DNA of 64,000 bases from Microbacterium proteolyticum. Its GTDB lineage: Bacteria; Actinomycetota; Actinomycetes; Actinomycetales; Microbacteriaceae. Both the position numbers and the translations under genes were made by a program. Location of the stretch: positions 2,356,001 through 2,420,000 of the forward strand of contig NZ_CP121274.1 in the NCBI RefSeq assembly GCF_029639405.1, read 5' to 3'. The notes below the pieces were generated by a model. It was not told the DNA's origin. It was given only the letters and a program-made list of their open reading frames with translations, and did no database searches. This document shows positions 52,889 to 61,914 of the stretch, one piece after another (the stretch's first letter is position 1; the number at the start of each line of letters is the position of its first letter).

Positions 52889-53652
52889 TGACAGACGACG
52901 CCCGTCGCCCGGGTCGCGTCTCCGCCGGAGCGGAGCGCGACGCGGGCGGCCGCGCGGTCGGTGACGACCTCGCGCCGGTCATCCCTCTCTTCGGTTCGCG
53001 TGCTCCCGCTCCCGAGACGTCGCGCGACCGTGCGGCCACGTCGACGTCCCCCCGGGACGAGGCGACGGGCTGGTCTCGCCCGGGCGCCGCGTTCGACGAT
53101 CCCGTCGACGCGGAATCGCCCGATGAGATCCGCGATCGCGCCGAGGCGGTTCTCCTGCGCAAGCTCCGCGGGCATTCCCTGTCACTGGCGGAAGCCCGCA
53201 CGGCTCTGGGCGGGATCGACGGTGTCGATGACTCCGTGATCGAGGACGTCGTGACGAAGTTCGTCGACCTCGGTTACCTCGACGACGAGGCGTTCGCCGA
53301 GCAGCTCGCGATGTCGGCGATCGAGCGCCGAGGGCAGGGCCGTCGTGCGGTCGCGCAGACGCTCCGCAAACGCGGGATCTCGCGCGAAGTCGCGGATGCC
53401 GCGATCGCCGAGCTGCCCGACGACGACGCGGAACGCGCGCTGGAGTTCGCCCGTTCGAAGGCCCGCAACGTCGGCGGCAAGGACTACGACGCCAGCCTCC
53501 GTCGGCTCGCCGGACAACTCGCCAGGCGAGGGTACTCGTCGTCGATCTCCCTCGAGGCTGCGCGTCAGGCTCTGGCAGAAGCGGGCATCCGGCGTGCCCC
53601 GTTCTCACGACCGGCCGCGTCGGCCGCCGTCCGGTTCACCCCGGACGACTGA
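52888..53652 (+). CDS. recX: Regulatory protein RecX
   Basis: Inhibitor of RecA filaments. The 254-aa protein has an N-terminal disordered, Arg/Ala-rich extension of about 80 residues, then the helical RecX repeats: AVLLRKLRGHSLSLAEARTA, VDLGYLDDEAFAEQLAMSAI, GRRAVAQTLRKRGISREVAD and the C-terminal YDASLRRLAGQLARRGYSSS. It starts within the recA stop. The long N terminus is usual for actinobacterial RecX. Confidence 0.93.
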   Translation: MTDDARRPGRVSAGAERDAGGRAVGDDLAPVIPLFGSRAPAPETSRDRAATSTSPRDEATGWSRPGAAFDDPVDAESPDEIRDRAEAVLLRKLRGHSLSLAEARTALGGIDGVDDSVIEDVVTKFVDLGYLDDEAFAEQLAMSAIERRGQGRRAVAQTLRKRGISREVADAAIAELPDDDAERALEFARSKARNVGGKDYDASLRRLAGQLARRGYSSSISLEAARQALAEAGIRRAPFSRPAASAAVRFTPDD

Positions 53653-53724
53653 CATCCGGCACCCGCCGCGCCCTCCGTTCTGACCGTGTCCGGCCGGCGA
53701 CCGGCGCTTAGAATGGCACGCATC

Positions 53725-55275
53725 ATGACGACCCCCGTATCGACACCGACGCTCATCGCGCCCTCCGCGGCCGCTCACACGGCCGACGGTCGCGCGCGCA
53801 CCTACGAGGTGCGGACCTTCGGTTGTCAGATGAACGTCCACGATTCCGAGCGTCTGTCCGGCTCGCTCGAGAGCGCCGGCTACGTCCGAGCCGAAGCCGG
53901 TGCCGACGCCGACGTCGTCGTGATCAACACGTGCGCCGTCCGCGACAACGCCGCCGGCAAGCTGTACGGCACCCTCGGCCACCTCAAGTCGCGGAAGGAC
54001 TCCCACGACGGCATGCAGATCGCCGTCGGAGGCTGCCTCGCGCAGATGGACAAGGACGCCGTGCAGCAGAAGGCGCCGTGGGTCGACGTCGTCTTCGGCA
54101 CGCACAACATGGGGTCCCTTCCCGGCATGCTCGAGCGGGCGCGCCACAACGGCGAGGCCGAACTCGAGATCCTCGAGTCGCTCGAGATCTTCCCTTCGAC
54201 GCTCCCCACCAAACGCGACTCGGTGCACAGCGGCTGGGTGTCGATCTCCGTGGGGTGCAACAACACCTGCACGTTCTGCATCGTCCCGAGCCTCCGCGGA
54301 AAAGAGAAGGACCGTCGTCCCGGCGACATCCTGAACGAGATCCGCCTCCTCGTCGACGACGGGGCGATCGAGGTCACGCTGCTCGGGCAGAACGTCAACT
54401 CCTACGGCGTCGAGTTCGGTGACCGGCTCGCCTTCGGCAAGCTTCTGCGCGCGGCCGGCGAGATCGACGGTCTCGAGCGCATCCGCTTTACCAGCCCGCA
54501 CCCGGCGGCGTTCACGGACGACGTGATCGCCGCGATGGCCGAGACCCCGTCGGTCATGCCGCAACTGCACATGCCGCTGCAGTCGGGGTCGGACCGGATC
54601 CTCAAGGCCATGCGCCGGTCGTACCGCAGCGAACGGTTCCTCGGCATCCTCGAGCGTGTCCGCGACCAGATCCCTCACGCCGCGATCACGACCGACATCA
54701 TCGTCGGTTTCCCGGGCGAGACGGATGCCGACTTCGAAGAGACCATGCGGGTGGTCGAGGCCTCCCGCTTCGCGAGCGCCTTCACCTTCCAGTACTCGAT
54801 CCGCGAGGGCACTCCCGCCGCGACGATGGACGATCAGGTTCCGAAGGCGGTCGTCCAGGAGCGCTACGAGCGTCTCATCGCGCTGCAGGAGCGGATCTCC
54901 CTAGAAGAGAACCAGAACCAGGTCGGGCGCGTGCTCGAAGTGCTGGTGTCGACCGGCGAAGGCAAGAAGGACGCGGCGACGCGGCGCCTCACGGGCCGCG
55001 CGGAAGACAATCGTCTCGTGCACTTCGAGGTGCCCGAGGGTTCGACGCTCCCGCGTCCGGGTGATGTCGTCTCCGTGGAGGTCACGCGAGCCGCGCCGTT
55101 CTACCTCGTCGCCGATGCGGTGACCGGCGGGCCGCTGCGTGTCCGCCGCACGCGGGCGGGCGACGCCTGGGACCGCGCGCAGGCGGAGTCGTGCGGCGTT
55201 CCGGCACCTGGTGCCGACGCGGGCGCCCCGCGCGCCGTGTCACTGGGCCTTCCGAGTCTGCGTATCGGCGTGTGA
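53725..55275 (+). CDS. miaB: tRNA-2-methylthio-N6-dimethylallyladenosine synthase
   Basis: Radical SAM enzyme that adds the 2-methylthio group to i6A37 of tRNA. It has the N-terminal UPF0004 domain ([14 protein letters not shown] near residue 33, NTCAVRDNA near 70), the radical SAM cluster motif [16 protein letters not shown] near 179 (C-x3-C-x2-C) and a C-terminal TRAM domain. TAGAAT at 53709-53714 and the second ATG at 53725 favour this start; the ATG at 53713 would overlap the -10. It overlaps miaA, which makes its substrate. Confidence 0.95.
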   Translation: MTTPVSTPTLIAPSAAAHTADGRARTYEVRTFGCQMNVHDSERLSGSLESAGYVRAEAGADADVVVINTCAVRDNAAGKLYGTLGHLKSRKDSHDGMQIAVGGCLAQMDKDAVQQKAPWVDVVFGTHNMGSLPGMLERARHNGEAELEILESLEIFPSTLPTKRDSVHSGWVSISVGCNNTCTFCIVPSLRGKEKDRRPGDILNEIRLLVDDGAIEVTLLGQNVNSYGVEFGDRLAFGKLLRAAGEIDGLERIRFTSPHPAAFTDDVIAAMAETPSVMPQLHMPLQSGSDRILKAMRRSYRSERFLGILERVRDQIPHAAITTDIIVGFPGETDADFEETMRVVEASRFASAFTFQYSIREGTPAATMDDQVPKAVVQERYERLIALQERISLEENQNQVGRVLEVLVSTGEGKKDAATRRLTGRAEDNRLVHFEVPEGSTLPRPGDVVSVEVTRAAPFYLVADAVTGGPLRVRRTRAGDAWDRAQAESCGVPAPGADAGAPRAVSLGLPSLRIGV

Positions 55276-56234
55276 CCACCGACGACGCGCCGCGGTTGTG
55301 GGCGATCGTCGGCGCGACCGGGACGGGGAAGACCGGGCTCTCGCTCGATCTGGCCCACGCCCTCCACGCGCGTGGACGCGCGGTGGAGATCGTGAACGCC
55401 GACGCCATGCAGCTGTACCGCGGCATGGACATCGGCACCGCGAAGCTGCCGGCGACGGAGAGGCGCGGGATCCCGCACCACCTTTTCGACGCTCTCGCCG
55501 TCACCGACGAAGCGGCGGTGGCCTGGTATCAGCCGACGGCTCGCGAGACGATCACGGGCGTGTTCTCGCGCGGCGCGGATGCGATCCTCGTGGGTGGTTC
55601 GGGGCTGTACGTCTCCAGCGTGCTGTGGGACTTCCGTTTCCCACCGCGGGATTCCGCCGTCCGTGCGGAGCTGGAGGCCAAGCTCGAGAGCGAGGGCCCC
55701 GGCGTCCTCTTCGCACGCCTGCGGGCCATGGACCCCGCCGCAGCCGAACGCATCGATCCGCGCAACGGACGACGGGTCGTCCGCGCGCTGGAGGTGCTGG
55801 CGCTGGGCGAGGACACCCATGGCGGCGCCCTTCCCGCCGAGCCCGACCTCTGGCATCCGCGGACGACGATCCTCGCGACGGAGATCGAGCGCGAGACGCT
55901 CGTGGGCCTCCTCGACGCGCGGGTCGAGGCCATGTGGGAGCAGGGGCTGCTCGACGAGGTGTCCGCGCTGCGAGCCGAGGGGATCGAGCGAGGTGCCACC
56001 GCGGCGCGCGCGATCGGGTACGCGCAGGCGCTGACCCATCTCCGCGGCGGGATGACCCGCGCGGAGGCGATCGCCGAGACGCAGGCGCTCACGCGCCGCT
56101 ACGCGCGGCGCCAGGTGTCGTGGTTCCGTCGCTATGCCGACGCCCGCCGCCTCGATGTCCGGACCGCTCGCGCCGACGCGCTCGTCGACGAGGTGCGGGG
56201 AGACGAGGTGCGGGGAGACGAGGTGTGGGGATGA
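55272..56234 (+). CDS. miaA: tRNA dimethylallyltransferase
   Basis: Adds a dimethylallyl group to A37 of tRNA, the step before MiaB. The 320-aa protein has the P-loop [18 protein letters not shown] near residue 12, [20 protein letters not shown] near 42 and the family motif [13 protein letters not shown] near 109. The GTG start overlaps the miaB stop. The last 15 residues are [15 protein letters not shown], encoded by three 15-bp tandem repeats (56187-56231) that run into the next start codon. Confidence 0.95.
   Translation: MTTDDAPRLWAIVGATGTGKTGLSLDLAHALHARGRAVEIVNADAMQLYRGMDIGTAKLPATERRGIPHHLFDALAVTDEAAVAWYQPTARETITGVFSRGADAILVGGSGLYVSSVLWDFRFPPRDSAVRAELEAKLESEGPGVLFARLRAMDPAAAERIDPRNGRRVVRALEVLALGEDTHGGALPAEPDLWHPRTTILATEIERETLVGLLDARVEAMWEQGLLDEVSALRAEGIERGATAARAIGYAQALTHLRGGMTRAEAIAETQALTRRYARRQVSWFRRYADARRLDVRTARADALVDEVRGDEVRGDEVWG
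56187..56231 (+). repeat. Three tandem 15-bp repeats at the miaA 3' end
   Basis: GACGAGGTGCGGGGA repeated three times, the last with C changed to T at position 10. The array lies inside miaA, encodes DEVRG units and its last base is the A of the following ATG. Confidence 0.85.
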
Positions 56235-56671
56235 GTGCAGAGATCCGCGCGTTCCGGGCGGCGGACGAAGAGGCGGTCGTGGCGTTGTGGGAGGAGGCCG
56301 GGCTCACCCGACCGTGGAACGATCCGCGCGCCGACATCCGGCGGAAGCTCAGCGTCCAGCCCGAGCTGTTCCTCGTGGCCGCCGATGGCGACACGGTGGT
56401 CGGCAGCGTCATGGCCGGATACGACGGTCACCGCGGATGGCTGTACTACCTGGCCTCGGCGTCATCGCACCGGGGGCGGGGGATCGGTCGCGCCCTCGTG
56501 GCCGAGGCCGAGCGGCTCCTGGAAGCGATGGGATGCCCGAAGGTCCAGCTGATGGTGCGACCGGACAACACCGGTGCGCGCGGGTTCTACGACGCGCTGG
56601 GGTACGTCCCGTTCGAGACGTGGGCCACGGGGCGTCGCCTCATCGTCGACGGACCTGGCGGTCCCGCCTGA
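56231..56671 (+). CDS. GNAT family acetyltransferase (YpeA-like)
   Basis: A 146-aa GNAT protein resembling Ype[21 protein letters not shown] at the N terminus, [16 protein letters not shown] near 25, motif [21 protein letters not shown] near 75 and the C-terminal [16 protein letters not shown]. Substrate unknown. It begins inside the miaA stop codon, so it is the third gene of miaB-miaA-ypeA. A longer open frame upstream in the same phase is not coding. Confidence 0.88.
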   Translation: MSAEIRAFRAADEEAVVALWEEAGLTRPWNDPRADIRRKLSVQPELFLVAADGDTVVGSVMAGYDGHRGWLYYLASASSHRGRGIGRALVAEAERLLEAMGCPKVQLMVRPDNTGARGFYDALGYVPFETWATGRRLIVDGPGGPA

Positions 56672-56717
56672 CGACGCCCACGGCGCCCGCATAGCGGCCA
56701 TCCCTAGACTGGATGCC

Positions 56718-57572
56718 ATGGCGACTCTCGCGTTCACCAAGGGCCACGGCACCGGCAACGACTTCGTGATCGTGTCGGACCCGGATGGCGAGCTCGACCT
56801 CTCCGACGACCAGGTCGCGATCCTGTGCGACCGTCACTTCGGCATCGGAGCCGACGGACTGCTTCGCGTCGTCCGGTCCGTGGCGATCGACGAGGGGGCG
56901 GACGCGGCCGCGTCGGGTGCGGAGTGGTTCATGGACTACCGCAATGCGGACGGCTCGAAGGCGGAGATGTGCGGCAACGGTACGCGGGTGTTCGCCCGCT
57001 ACCTGACCGATACGGGACTCGCCGACATCGCCGGTGGGCTGCGCATCGGCACGCGCGCGGGCGTGAAGACCCTGACCCGCAGCGACCGCGGCTTCGAAGT
57101 CGACCTGGGGGAGTTCCTGATCGAGCCCGGCGAGGTGCTCGTACGCGCGAAGGGCCTGCCCGTCGCGCGGCCCGGCGTCGGTGTCGACGTCGGCAACCCG
57201 CATGTCGTCGTGGCGCTCTCCTCGGACTCCGAGCTCGACAGCGCGGAACTGGCGTATCAACCGGTGCTGGACCCGGCGCCCCGGCACGGGGCGAACGTCG
57301 AGTTCGTCGTTCCGGCCGACCCGCTCGTGCGCGACGGCGTGGGTGCTATCAGCATGCGCGTGTTCGAGCGCGGCGTCGGCGAGACGCTGAGCTGCGGCAC
57401 GGGTGTCGCAGCCGCCGCCCTCGCCGTGCGGCACTGGGCCGGATCCGCGGCGCCCGATGCGTGGGTCGTCGAGACGCGAGGCGGAACTCTGGGCGTGCGC
57501 GTGGCCGACGGTCACGTGTACCTCTCGGGCCCGGCATCCCTCGTCTTCACCGGAGAGGTCGCTCTGGCCTGA
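56718..57572 (+). CDS. dapF: Diaminopimelate epimerase
   Basis: Converts LL- to meso-diaminopimelate for peptidoglycan and lysine. The 284-aa protein has the paired catalytic cysteines: [14 protein letters not shown] near residue 85 and [16 protein letters not shown] near 225, and [10 protein letters not shown] near the N terminus. TAGACT at 56705-56710 lies seven bases before the ATG, which sets the start; an upstream in-frame GTG/ATG would include the -10 region. It is the third dap gene in the window, with dapB and dapA. Confidence 0.97.
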   Translation: MATLAFTKGHGTGNDFVIVSDPDGELDLSDDQVAILCDRHFGIGADGLLRVVRSVAIDEGADAAASGAEWFMDYRNADGSKAEMCGNGTRVFARYLTDTGLADIAGGLRIGTRAGVKTLTRSDRGFEVDLGEFLIEPGEVLVRAKGLPVARPGVGVDVGNPHVVVALSSDSELDSAELAYQPVLDPAPRHGANVEFVVPADPLVRDGVGAISMRVFERGVGETLSCGTGVAAAALAVRHWAGSAAPDAWVVETRGGTLGVRVADGHVYLSGPASLVFTGEVALA

Positions 57573-57573
57573 A

Positions 57574-57590
57574 CCGGCGGTGCGCGCCGG
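57574..57590. terminator. Hairpin between convergent dapF and methyltransferase genes
   Basis: CCGGCG at 57574-57579 pairs with CGCCGG at 57585-57590 around GTGCG; weak but placed between convergent stops. Confidence 0.4.
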
Positions 57591-57599
57591 CGGAACGCG

Positions 57600-58253
57600 T
57601 CAGAGCGCGTCGGCGATGACGTCGACGGGTTCGCTCGGAGGCGAGCCGTGACGACGGACCCGCAGCACCCGGTACCCGCGTCCGGTGGCGGCACGGTGGA
57701 CCGAGAATCCGCTCGCGAACGTCGCCGCCAGCCACCGCTGGAGCGAATCGGAACCGAGGTTGCGCTGGACCACGAACCACCCGTCGGACCGCTCCGCGAG
57801 GCGCGGGATCCAGTGCTCCAGCATGCCGTGGAGTTCGTTCTTTCCCACCCGGATGGGCGGGTTCGAGCGGATCGTGCGGAACGCGATCCCGTCGGGAACA
57901 TCCTCGGGACGAACGGCGTTGACATTGGTGAGGCCGAGGCGCTCCGCGTTCTGCCTCACGAGGTCGAGAGCCCGCTCGTTGACGTCGACGGCCCAGACCG
58001 TCGCGTGAGGGGCGTCCAGGGCGAGGCTCAGCGTGATCGGACCCCAGCCGCTTCCCAGGTCGAGGAAGTTCCCACCGGCGGGCGGGGCCGGCGTGTTGGC
58101 CAGGAGTACCGAGGTTCCGGCATCCAGACGGTCCGGACTGAAGACGCCGCCCGCGGTCACGACTTCGAGCTCACGCCCGGCGAGGGTGACACGGAGGCGG
58201 CGGAACTGCTCGGGACTCGACGGCGACGCGCTGAAATAGTGGTCGCTCCCCAT
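57600..58253 (-). CDS. RsmC-like class I SAM methyltransferase
   Basis: A 217-aa methyltransferase. Motif I is NFLDLGSGWGPITLSLAL near residue 63, and the NPPxR-type motif is TIRSNPPIRVGKNELH near 130, typical of the RsmC/RlmG small domain that methylates N2 of guanine in rRNA. Only the catalytic half is present, as in actinobacterial RsmC-like proteins. The ATG at 58253 follows TACGCT by eight bases. It is divergent from hflX. Confidence 0.9.
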   Translation of the reverse strand: MGSDHYFSASPSSPEQFRRLRVTLAGRELEVVTAGGVFSPDRLDAGTSVLLANTPAPPAGGNFLDLGSGWGPITLSLALDAPHATVWAVDVNERALDLVRQNAERLGLTNVNAVRPEDVPDGIAFRTIRSNPPIRVGKNELHGMLEHWIPRLAERSDGWFVVQRNLGSDSLQRWLAATFASGFSVHRAATGRGYRVLRVRRHGSPPSEPVDVIADAL

Positions 58254-58343
58254 GCCAAGGAAGCGTAGCGGACCGGAGCCCTCGACGTGGGGGCGACTAA
58301 AGTGCGAGGATGCCGCGGCACCGCTCGCGGACGAAAGGAACAC

Positions 58344-59861
58344 ATGACCGAACAGACCACACCCCCGAGCATCGACGAGTCGCCGGTCGACCCGGTCGAC
58401 CGTGTGCTTTCGCGCGCCGACGCGCATCGCGGGGTCCGGGTCTTCGGCGCAGCGCAGGCCCTGCAGGACTCCGCCACCGCCTACGGCGGATCCGCCGACG
58501 GCGACCAGTGGGATCGTGAGGAGCGCGCGGCGCTCCGACGCGTCCCGGGCCTATCGACCGAGCTGGAAGACGTCACCGAGGTCGAGTACCGGCAGCTGCG
58601 CCTCGAGAACGTCGTTCTCGTCGGCGTGCACCCGCAGGGCGAGCAGGCGGATGCCGAGAACTCGCTGCGCGAGCTGGCCGCCCTGGCCGAGACGGCGGGC
58701 GCGGTCGTGCTGGACGGCGTGCTGCAGCGCCGCCCGCATCCTGACCCCGCGACGTACGTGGGGCGCGGCAAGGCCCAGGAGCTGCGCGACATCGTCGCGG
58801 CGGTGGGTGCGGACACGGTCATCGCCGACACCGAACTCGCCCCGAGCCAGCGGCGCGCCCTCGAGGACGTGGTGAAGGTCAAGGTCATCGACCGCACGAC
58901 CGTGATCCTCGACATCTTCAGCCAGCACGCCAAGAGCCGCGAGGGCAAGGCGCAGGTCGAACTCGCGCAGCTCGAGTACCTGCTTCCGCGCCTCCGCGGT
59001 TGGGGTGACTCGATGTCGCGTCAGGCCGGTGGACAGGTCGGTGCCGGCGGCGCCGGTATGGGCTCGCGCGGTCCCGGTGAGACCAAGATCGAGCTCGACC
59101 GGCGACGTATCCGCACCAAGATGGCGCTGCTGCGCAAGCAGCTGCGGGACTTCGCGCCCGCCCGCGCGGCGAAGCGCGCCGAGCGCAAGCGTCACACGAT
59201 CCCCTCCGTCGCGATCGCCGGATACACCAACGCCGGCAAGTCGAGCCTGCTGAACCGCCTCACGAGCGCCGGCGTGCTGGTCGAGAACGCCCTGTTCGCG
59301 ACGCTGGATGCCACCGTCCGCCGTTCCGAGACCACGGACGGCCGTGTCTACACGCTGACCGACACGGTCGGTTTCGTCCGGAACCTCCCGCACCAGCTCG
59401 TCGAGGCGTTCCGTTCGACCCTGGAAGAGGTCGGCGACGCCGATGTCATCCTGCACGTCGTGGATGCGTCGCACCCGGATCCGGCGGCGCAGCTCTCGAC
59501 GGTTCGGGACGTGATGGGCGACGTGGACGCCGACTTCGGGCACGAGATCGTCGTGTTCAACAAGGCCGACCTCGTGAGCCCGGACGATCGCCTCGTCCTG
59601 CGCGGTCTCGCCCCGTCCGCGCTGTTCGTGTCGTCCCGAACCGGTGAGGGCATCGACGAGCTCCGCGCCGCGATCGAGGACGCTTTGCCGCTCCCCGCGG
59701 TCGAGGTGCGCGCGGTCGTGCCGTACGACCGCGGCGACCTCGTGTCGGCGGTCCACGAGACCGGCCTGATCCTGGCGCAGGAGCACCGCGAGCAGGGAAC
59801 CTTCCTTCACGCGCACGTCGGTGCGCGTCTCGCGGCCGAGCTCGCTCCCTACGTCGCCTGA
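58344..59861 (+). CDS. hflX: GTPase HflX
   Basis: Ribosome-associated GTPase that splits or rescues stalled ribosomes under stress. The 505-aa protein has the N-terminal HflX domain (RPHPDPATYVGRGKAQEL near 128), the Gly-rich linker GGQVGAGGAGMGSRGPGETK near 230 and the G domain with GYTNAGKSSLLNRL near 292, DTVGFV near 340 and FNKADL near 404. GAAAGGA precedes the ATG. It ends just before an 18-bp hairpin shared with the convergent peptidase gene. Confidence 0.97.
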   Translation: MTEQTTPPSIDESPVDPVDRVLSRADAHRGVRVFGAAQALQDSATAYGGSADGDQWDREERAALRRVPGLSTELEDVTEVEYRQLRLENVVLVGVHPQGEQADAENSLRELAALAETAGAVVLDGVLQRRPHPDPATYVGRGKAQELRDIVAAVGADTVIADTELAPSQRRALEDVVKVKVIDRTTVILDIFSQHAKSREGKAQVELAQLEYLLPRLRGWGDSMSRQAGGQVGAGGAGMGSRGPGETKIELDRRRIRTKMALLRKQLRDFAPARAAKRAERKRHTIPSVAIAGYTNAGKSSLLNRLTSAGVLVENALFATLDATVRRSETTDGRVYTLTDTVGFVRNLPHQLVEAFRSTLEEVGDADVILHVVDASHPDPAAQLSTVRDVMGDVDADFGHEIVVFNKADLVSPDDRLVLRGLAPSALFVSSRTGEGIDELRAAIEDALPLPAVEVRAVVPYDRGDLVSAVHETGLILAQEHREQGTFLHAHVGARLAAELAPYVA

Positions 59862-59868
59862 TCGAATC

Positions 59869-59916
59869 CCTCACACGACGACGCCCTGCCTCTCGGCGGG
59901 GCGTCGTCGTGTGAGG
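59869..59916. terminator. Bidirectional terminator hairpin after hflX
   Basis: Perfect 18-bp stem CCTCACACGACGACGCCC with its complement, 12-base loop, between two convergent stops. Confidence 0.9.
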
Positions 59917-59918
59917 AC

Positions 59919-61805
59919 TCAGTCGAGCGCGAACGCCGGGATGCCGGGTGTCTCGAACCCGAAGACCGCGCCGAGGAAGCCGAGCTCGCGCTGGAGGGAG
60001 TCCACCACCGTCTCCGCGCGACGGAAACCGTGGCCCTCGCCCTCGTACAGGACGTACGAGTGCGCGACGCCGTGGGCCGCGAGGGCGTCGCGGATCGCCT
60101 CGGCCTGCGAGGGCGGGACGACACGGTCCTCGGCGCCCTGCAGGATCAACAGGGGCACGCGGAAGCGCTCGGGGTGCGACAACGGCGACCGGTCGAGGTA
60201 GACGGCCTCCGCTTCGGGGAGCGGCCCGATGAGCCCGTCGAGGTAGCGCGCCTCGAAGTCGTGGGTGTCCTCCGCGAGAGCGCGCGCGTCGCCCACGCCG
60301 TAGCGGGAGATCCCCGCCGAGAACACGTCGGTGTTCGTCACCGCCGCAAGCACGGTCCAGCCGCCCGCGGACCCTCCGGCGATGGCCAGGCGCTCGGGGT
60401 CGGCGAGACCGGCGGACGCGAGAGCGGATGCCGCCGCGGCGACGTCGTCGACGTCGACGACCCCCCACTGCCCGCGCAGTCTCTCGCGGTAGGCGCGACC
60501 GTACCCCGTGGAACCGCCGTAGTTCACGTCGAGCACGCCGATCCCGCGACTGGTGAAGAACGCCGTCTTCGCCGAAGGGGCGGGACCGACGTGCGACGTC
60601 GGCCCGCCGTGGACGAGGACGACGTACGGCGGCCGCTCGCCGTCCGGGGCCACGACATCGGGATTCGTCGGCGGGTAGGCGAAGGCGTGCACCGGGCCGT
60701 GCGGGCCCTCGGTGGTGAGGGCGCGGGCGACCGGCATCCATTCGACGCCCGGGTGGTCTGCGACCGTGACCTGCGCGACCGCTCCGGTGTCGAGGTCGAT
60801 CGACCACAGGCCCGACAGCCCCGCGGCATCGGAACCGGAGACGAGCGCGCGGGAGCCCCGCACGTCGTCGACCGAGGCGCCGGCGACCACGGGGACGTCG
60901 AGCAGACGGATGCCGCTGGGGGCGATCTCGACGATCTCGTCGCCGCCGTCGGTGCGGACGGCGATGATACGACCGTCGTCGGTGGCCGAGAACCAGCGCG
61001 TTCCGAGGACCCAGACCGGGCCGCCGGTGTCGGCGTCTGCCGGGGCGACCGGCTGGGGGTCGCCGTCGAGCGACCGGCGGAACAGATTCCAGCGCCCCTC
61101 CGGATCGTCGGCGTACAGCAGCTCGTCGTCGCCGACCCAGACGGGCTGCAGCGGTGCGCGGCGGTCGCCGCCGGTGACATCGCGCACGTCTCCGGTGGCG
61201 AGATCGGCGACGCGGAGGACGGTGGCGTCCCACGGCATGTCGGGGTGGTCCCACGCGATCCACGCCAGGTGGCGTCCGTCGGGTGACAGCGCCGGGTGGG
61301 CGAGGAACACGCTCCCGGTGGCGAGCACCTCCGTGTCGGAGCCGTCGAGCGGGATCCGCACGATCGCGCGCTCCGGGACCCGCTGGGCTCCGTGGGTCTC
61401 GCGGACCGCCACGAGGCTGCCGTGTTGCCAGGACAGCCCGCCGTGCCGCACATCGCCGCCCTCGGGGGTCAGCGCGCGCGGCGCGCCGCCGGGGGTGAGC
61501 GAGTAGACACGCTGGTCGGACTTCTCAACATAGAAGAGGTGGCCGTCGTCGGATGCCGTCCAGGCGCCGCCGCCGTACTCGTGCACCGACGAGCGGGCGT
61601 TGCCCGGAGCGGGCAGGACCGTCTCGATCGATCCGTCCGGGCGCCTCCGTTTCACGGTGACGCGTCCGCCCTCGCTCGGGACGGATTCGCCCCACCAGAC
61701 CTCGTCGCCGACGATGCGCGCGCCGTCCAGCCGCGGCGATGACTGCGCCACCGCCTCGGGCGTGAGGGGAGAGGGCCAGGATCCGTAGGGGAGCGTCTGG
61801 GGCAT
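59919..61805 (-). CDS. S9 family prolyl oligopeptidase
   Basis: A 628-aa peptidase with an N-terminal beta-propeller and a C-terminal hydrolase domain of the dipeptidyl-peptidase IV/acylaminoacyl-peptidase type. The nucleophile elbow is AIAGGSAGGWTVLA near 479, Asp lies in LQGAEDRVVP near 562 and His in GEGHGFR near 592; HGGPTSHVGP near 395 forms the oxyanion region. No signal peptide. It is distinct from the oligopeptidase B at 4754-6868. TAGGGT seven bases before the ATG at 61805 supports the start over the ATG at 61835. Confidence 0.92.
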   Translation of the reverse strand: MPQTLPYGSWPSPLTPEAVAQSSPRLDGARIVGDEVWWGESVPSEGGRVTVKRRRPDGSIETVLPAPGNARSSVHEYGGGAWTASDDGHLFYVEKSDQRVYSLTPGGAPRALTPEGGDVRHGGLSWQHGSLVAVRETHGAQRVPERAIVRIPLDGSDTEVLATGSVFLAHPALSPDGRHLAWIAWDHPDMPWDATVLRVADLATGDVRDVTGGDRRAPLQPVWVGDDELLYADDPEGRWNLFRRSLDGDPQPVAPADADTGGPVWVLGTRWFSATDDGRIIAVRTDGGDEIVEIAPSGIRLLDVPVVAGASVDDVRGSRALVSGSDAAGLSGLWSIDLDTGAVAQVTVADHPGVEWMPVARALTTEGPHGPVHAFAYPPTNPDVVAPDGERPPYVVLVHGGPTSHVGPAPSAKTAFFTSRGIGVLDVNYGGSTGYGRAYRERLRGQWGVVDVDDVAAAASALASAGLADPERLAIAGGSAGGWTVLAAVTNTDVFSAGISRYGVGDARALAEDTHDFEARYLDGLIGPLPEAEAVYLDRSPLSHPERFRVPLLILQGAEDRVVPPSQAEAIRDALAAHGVAHSYVLYEGEGHGFRRAETVVDSLQRELGFLGAVFGFETPGIPAFALD

Positions 61806-61914
61806 GGCATCCACCCTACGGACCGGGCCGGACATGCCGCGCGGCGCCTTCGTCGCCGTGCCCTCGGGGATCGGCGCGCTGCGGGACCCGGCCGGGCGCG
61901 CACCCGCGACGGTC

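Noticed and set aside
56187..56231. CRISPR-like array
   Set aside because: The repeats are adjacent without spacers and lie in a coding frame; they are a simple tandem repeat.
4754..61805. The two S9 peptidases as a recent duplication
   Set aside because: Active-site context, length and N-terminal regions differ clearly (oligopeptidase B type versus acylaminoacyl/DPP-IV-like type).
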